Source of the DNA: Propionibacteriaceae bacterium
GTDB lineage: Bacteria > Actinomycetota > Actinomycetes > Propionibacteriales > Propionibacteriaceae
Direction: 5' to 3'
NCBI GenBank assembly: GCA_905372155.1
Contig: CAJPNZ010000137.1
Span: forward strand, 1 to 7,134
DNA length: 7,134 bases
Positions within the stretch are counted from its first letter, which is position 1. Each line of letters begins with the position of its first letter. Shown in pieces: positions 5,201 to 7,134 of this stretch. The position numbers and the translations under genes were made by a program. The notes under the pieces are model-generated. The model did no database searches. It worked only from the letters and a program-made list of their open reading frames with translations, and was not told the origin of the DNA.

Positions 5201-5794
5201 TCAGCCGGGGAAGGGCCCCACGGGTTCGGGGCGAAGCTTCTCCGCCAGGGCCGGTGGCAGGGCCAGCAGCGCCGGCTGGTTGAGCTCCCCGGGCATGATC
5301 CACGGGGTCCTGCCGGTGCGTGGCTGGGTGGTGCGGCGCAGCCTCTCGCCGTCGCTGACCAGCCAGTTCGTCCAGACCCGCGACACCAGGCCGGCCAGCT
5401 CCAGGGCGCGGCCCTGGCAGGTCTCTGGCCAGGTCTCCGGGAGCTGCGGTTCCGCAGGGAAGGTGGGTTCCACCAGTTTCTGGCCCTTGCGGGAGGCCGC
5501 GTAGGAGCGCACGGCCTCGACGATGGCGCGCTGGTGGGTGCGGGTGGCGTCGACGAACTCCTCGAGCAGCGCCGTCGGGTGCCCGTCGCTGATCGGCAGG
5601 CCGGTCAGGTCGCTGCCGGGGGTGGCGATGACGATGCGATCGCGGGTCAGCGAGTGCACCTTCTTCAGGGCGTGTTCGTCGGCCAGGTCCACCACGACGG
5701 CGTTCGTGCTGGACGCCTCGGCGGTGTCGGTGCGGCTGATGAGCCAGATCGCGACCGTCTCAGAACGTCGATCCACCGCGGCGAAACCGAGCAT
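5201..5794 (-). CDS. Hypothetical cytoplasmic protein, 197 residues
   Basis: I do not recognise this protein. The gene is well supported: it has high GC in third codon positions, a strong AGGAGG ribosome binding site 4 bases before the ATG at 5794, and a TAGGGT -10 box upstream. There is no signal peptide or transmembrane segment. The N-terminal half alternates short hydrophobic strands (TVAIWLIS 13-20, NAVVVDLA 31-38, RIVIATPG 53-60) with charged segments, suggesting a small alpha/beta fold. A helix-rich part follows (73-103), then a Pro-rich linker (107-124) and another helix (127-147) ending in VWTNWLVSDGERLRR. The only cysteine is Cys126, and no catalytic motif stands out. The gene converges on the DUF6891-like gene with a 12-bp gap and is divergent from the DUF1707-type gene. 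Confidence 0.78.
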   Translation of the reverse strand: MLGFAAVDRRSETVAIWLISRTDTAEASSTNAVVVDLADEHALKKVHSLTRDRIVIATPGSDLTGLPISDGHPTALLEEFVDATRTHQRAIVEAVRSYAASRKGQKLVEPTFPAEPQLPETWPETCQGRALELAGLVSRVWTNWLVSDGERLRRTTQPRTGRTPWIMPGELNQPALLALPPALAEKLRPEPVGPFPG

Positions 5795-5799
5795 GTTGC

Positions 5800-5825
5800 C
5801 TCCTGGGGTTGGTCCCCAAACCCTA
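5800..5825 (-). promoter_or_regulatory. Promoter -10 box, short leader hairpin and ribosome binding site of the 5201-5794 gene
   Basis: On the minus strand TAGGGT (5825-5820) gives a -10 box with a start near 5813-5812. A hairpin TGGGG-ACCAA-CCCCA (5818-5804) overlaps the expected start point and abuts the AGGAGG Shine-Dalgarno. This gene therefore has a conventional leader of about 20 bases, unlike the leaderless-type starts of other genes here. No clear -35 hexamer was found. Confidence 0.45.
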
Positions 5826-5922
5826 GCCCGCCGACGCGCGTGGCCGTGAAATCGGGACGGTTTCCAGCCATCGGTTGGACACAGTCATGGTTCTTGGCGA
5901 TGGTCTCTGACAAACTGGCTGG

Positions 5923-7134
5923 GTGAGTTCAAATCCCCTGACCTCGGAGGACCTGCTCCGGTACCGTCGCGTCCTGGACGAGGCGCTGGCGGCCGACAGG
6001 CTGGATTCCGCGCAGTACCGGACGCGTATCAGAGCGTTGGTGCTCGCCGCGAGCAAGAGGGACCTGAACGCCTTGATCGAGGATCTGGTTCCAGCGGTCG
6101 GGGAACCGGGGTTCAGCGACGAGGGCCACGAGGTTCCCATGATCCTCTCCTCGACGCCGGCCGAACCGAAACCCCGCCCCTGGGAAATGTTCAGGACGAG
6201 CCAGCCATCCCCGATCGACTCGTTTCCCTCGTTCCCAGGTGAGGAGGAGGAACTCGTCCCCGATGGGGACACCACCCCTCTGGACGCGGTCGGGCTGGAT
6301 GAGGACACCACATTTTCGGAGGAGACCGGTGCGGATGAGGACACCGCTCGCCTGGGGGAGACCCGCCTGAACGAGGACGGCGCCCACCGGGAGAAGCCCT
6401 GGCCTCAGGCGGACGAGGAGCCGCCAGAGCCGGTGATGACGGCCTCCCCGGGGTTCCCCGAGGCGGTCCCCGAGGTGGACGGGCCCGCAACCCACGTGGT
6501 TCCGGTCGTACCATCCGCGACGCCCGCGGTGCCCGCCGAAACCGTTCCGGGTGAACTGGTCCCGGTCAGACAGTGGTCGGCCGAGGTGTCTTCCGTCGAA
6601 CAGGCACCGACATCGACGGCATTGGCGCCGGTCGAGCATAAACCGACCGCCGAGCTCTCCCGGCTCGGGCAGAGGTCAACGGAGGTGTCCCAGGTCGAAT
6701 CACGACCGGAAGCGGCACTCTCCCCAGCCGAGACGGATGATGACGGATCGGTGAACCGGGTGGTCGTTGTCATGGTGCCCTCCGCACCCTCCCCGGACGA
6801 GCCGAACGTGATCACATCATCCTGGGACGAGCTGCCCTCGGCCGACCCCAAGCCGACGACATCACCGATGAAACCGGCCGAACCCACCCCGGCAGAGGAG
6901 ACAATGGCCGCACCGGAACCGGAGGAGGCGGAAACGATCACCCGCATTTCCGCTCCGATGAACTTTGATGACTCCGAGGCCCCCACCCAGATCCTGGACG
7001 CGATCAAGGACCTGTCGATCTTCCGGGAGGAGGCGGCCCCGGCCGAGGAGATCGTCGAGCCCCCACAGCCGGTGCTCCCGTACTCCGCGAACCAGGCCCT
7101 CTCCAGCACCCCTGCCGACCCCATGGCGCAGGCC
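5923..7134 (+). CDS. DUF1707/SHOCT-like domain protein with long acidic Pro-rich region, cut by right edge
   Basis: An open frame of 404 codons begins at a GTG and leaves the window still open. Residues 6-57 resemble the DUF1707 (SHOCT-like) domain of actinobacterial proteins: a helix, then AADRLDSAQYRTRIRALV and the closing DLNALIEDLVP, matching the family's GRL...E(Y/F)..R...A.....DL..L..DLP pattern. Residues of about 62-404 are Pro/Glu/Asp/Ala/Thr-rich, low in aromatics and probably disordered. They hold two degenerate repeat blocks (124-159 and 215-270) and a more ordered-looking segment ITRISAPMNFDDSEAPTQIL (339-358). Many DUF1707 proteins carry transmembrane helices after the domain; none is seen yet here. 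An in-frame TGA 15 bases upstream and the domain position support the GTG. There is no good Shine-Dalgarno; CAAACT at 5911-5916 could be a weak leaderless -10 box. The function is unknown. Confidence 0.78.
   Translation, partial: MSSNPLTSEDLLRYRRVLDEALAADRLDSAQYRTRIRALVLAASKRDLNALIEDLVPAVGEPGFSDEGHEVPMILSSTPAEPKPRPWEMFRTSQPSPIDSFPSFPGEEEELVPDGDTTPLDAVGLDEDTTFSEETGADEDTARLGETRLNEDGAHREKPWPQADEEPPEPVMTASPGFPEAVPEVDGPATHVVPVVPSATPAVPAETVPGELVPVRQWSAEVSSVEQAPTSTALAPVEHKPTAELSRLGQRSTEVSQVESRPEAALSPAETDDDGSVNRVVVVMVPSAPSPDEPNVITSSWDELPSADPKPTTSPMKPAEPTPAEETMAAPEPEEAETITRISAPMNFDDSEAPTQILDAIKDLSIFREEAAPAEEIVEPPQPVLPYSANQALSSTPADPMAQA
6292..6399 (+). repeat. Three degenerate 36-bp (12-residue) repeats in the acidic region
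   Basis: Three consecutive 36-bp units (6292-6327, 6328-6363, 6364-6399) encode GLDEDTTFSEET, GADEDTARLGET and RLNEDGAHREKP. The first two share GATGAGGACACC and a terminal GAGACC at the DNA level; the third is more diverged (AACGAGGACGGC). The preceding PDGDTTPLDAV may be a decayed fourth copy. The units look like an old internal duplication in a disordered acidic spacer. Confidence 0.65.
6565..6732 (+). repeat. Five degenerate 10-12-residue repeats (VE/AE-ending) in the same protein
   Basis: Residues 215-270 can be split into VRQWSAEVSSVE, QAPTSTALAPVE, HKPTAELSRLG, QRSTEVSQVE and SRPEAALSPAE. They share a polar or basic start, a Ser/Thr/Ala-Glu centre and a hydrophobic-Glu ending. Lengths vary from 10 to 12 and DNA identity is low, so this block is older or more relaxed than the one at 6292-6399. 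Confidence 0.45.

Noticed and set aside
6405..7124. Minus-strand Ser/Gly/Thr-rich frame of 239 codons at the right edge
   Set aside because: It looks like a serine-rich surface protein at first sight, but it is antisense to the open DUF1707-type frame, whose codon third positions are more GC-rich. The Ser/Gly/Thr bias comes from reading Pro/Glu/Ala/Asp codons in reverse.
1..7134. Mobile element, defence system or biosynthetic cluster
   Set aside because: No transposase, integrase, nuclease, toxin-antitoxin pair, helicase or biosynthetic enzyme set is encoded, and no terminal repeats or attachment-site duplications were seen. The genes look like ordinary chromosomal single units.

Overview
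The window is GC-rich DNA with strongly GC-biased third codon positions. Its gene content points to a high-GC actinobacterium: an LppM-type lipoprotein, a DUF6891-like protein, a DUF1707-type N-terminal domain, a thioester-domain surface protein and leaderless promoter geometry. A member of the Propionibacteriaceae or a neighbouring order would fit, but the genus cannot be fixed from this sequence. No rRNA, tRNA, CRISPR array, transposase, integrase or plasmid function was seen.

Layout from left to right. Positions 1-1111 (minus) hold the N-terminal 370 residues of a secreted surface protein with an internal-thioester domain (Cys93/Gln165) and a Thr/Pro stalk; it runs off the left edge. A 425-bp non-coding stretch (1112-1536) follows, with a candidate promoter, a G-quadruplex motif, a palindrome and the terminator of the next gene. 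Positions 1537-3459 (minus) encode a GH13 alpha-glucosidase of the oligo-1,6-glucosidase type with an extra N-terminal helical domain of about 85 residues. A 118-bp divergent intergenic region with two inverted repeats separates it from 3578-4411 (plus), an LppM-like lipoprotein with a C-terminal transmembrane helix and a 36-bp tandem repeat encoding Gly-X-Y triplets. A perfect palindrome followed by T residues ends that gene. The DUF6891-like protein at 4484-5188 (plus) follows at once, from a probable leaderless promoter. A protein of unknown function at 5201-5794 (minus) converges on it with a 12-bp gap. Finally, 5923 to the right edge (plus) is the N-terminal part of a long acidic, Pro-rich protein that starts with a DUF1707/SHOCT-like domain and contains two sets of degenerate repeats of about 12 residues.

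The genes look like separate transcription units, with alternating strands and their own promoters or terminators, and not like one operon. Three of the six products are probably envelope-associated (thioester adhesin, LppM-like lipoprotein, and possibly the DUF1707 protein); one degrades oligosaccharides in the cytoplasm. Nothing here forms an evident multi-gene system. The most interesting local features are the thioester adhesin, the length-variable repeat tail predicted to be cytoplasmic, the extra domain on the GH13 enzyme, and the recurring leaderless-type starts.
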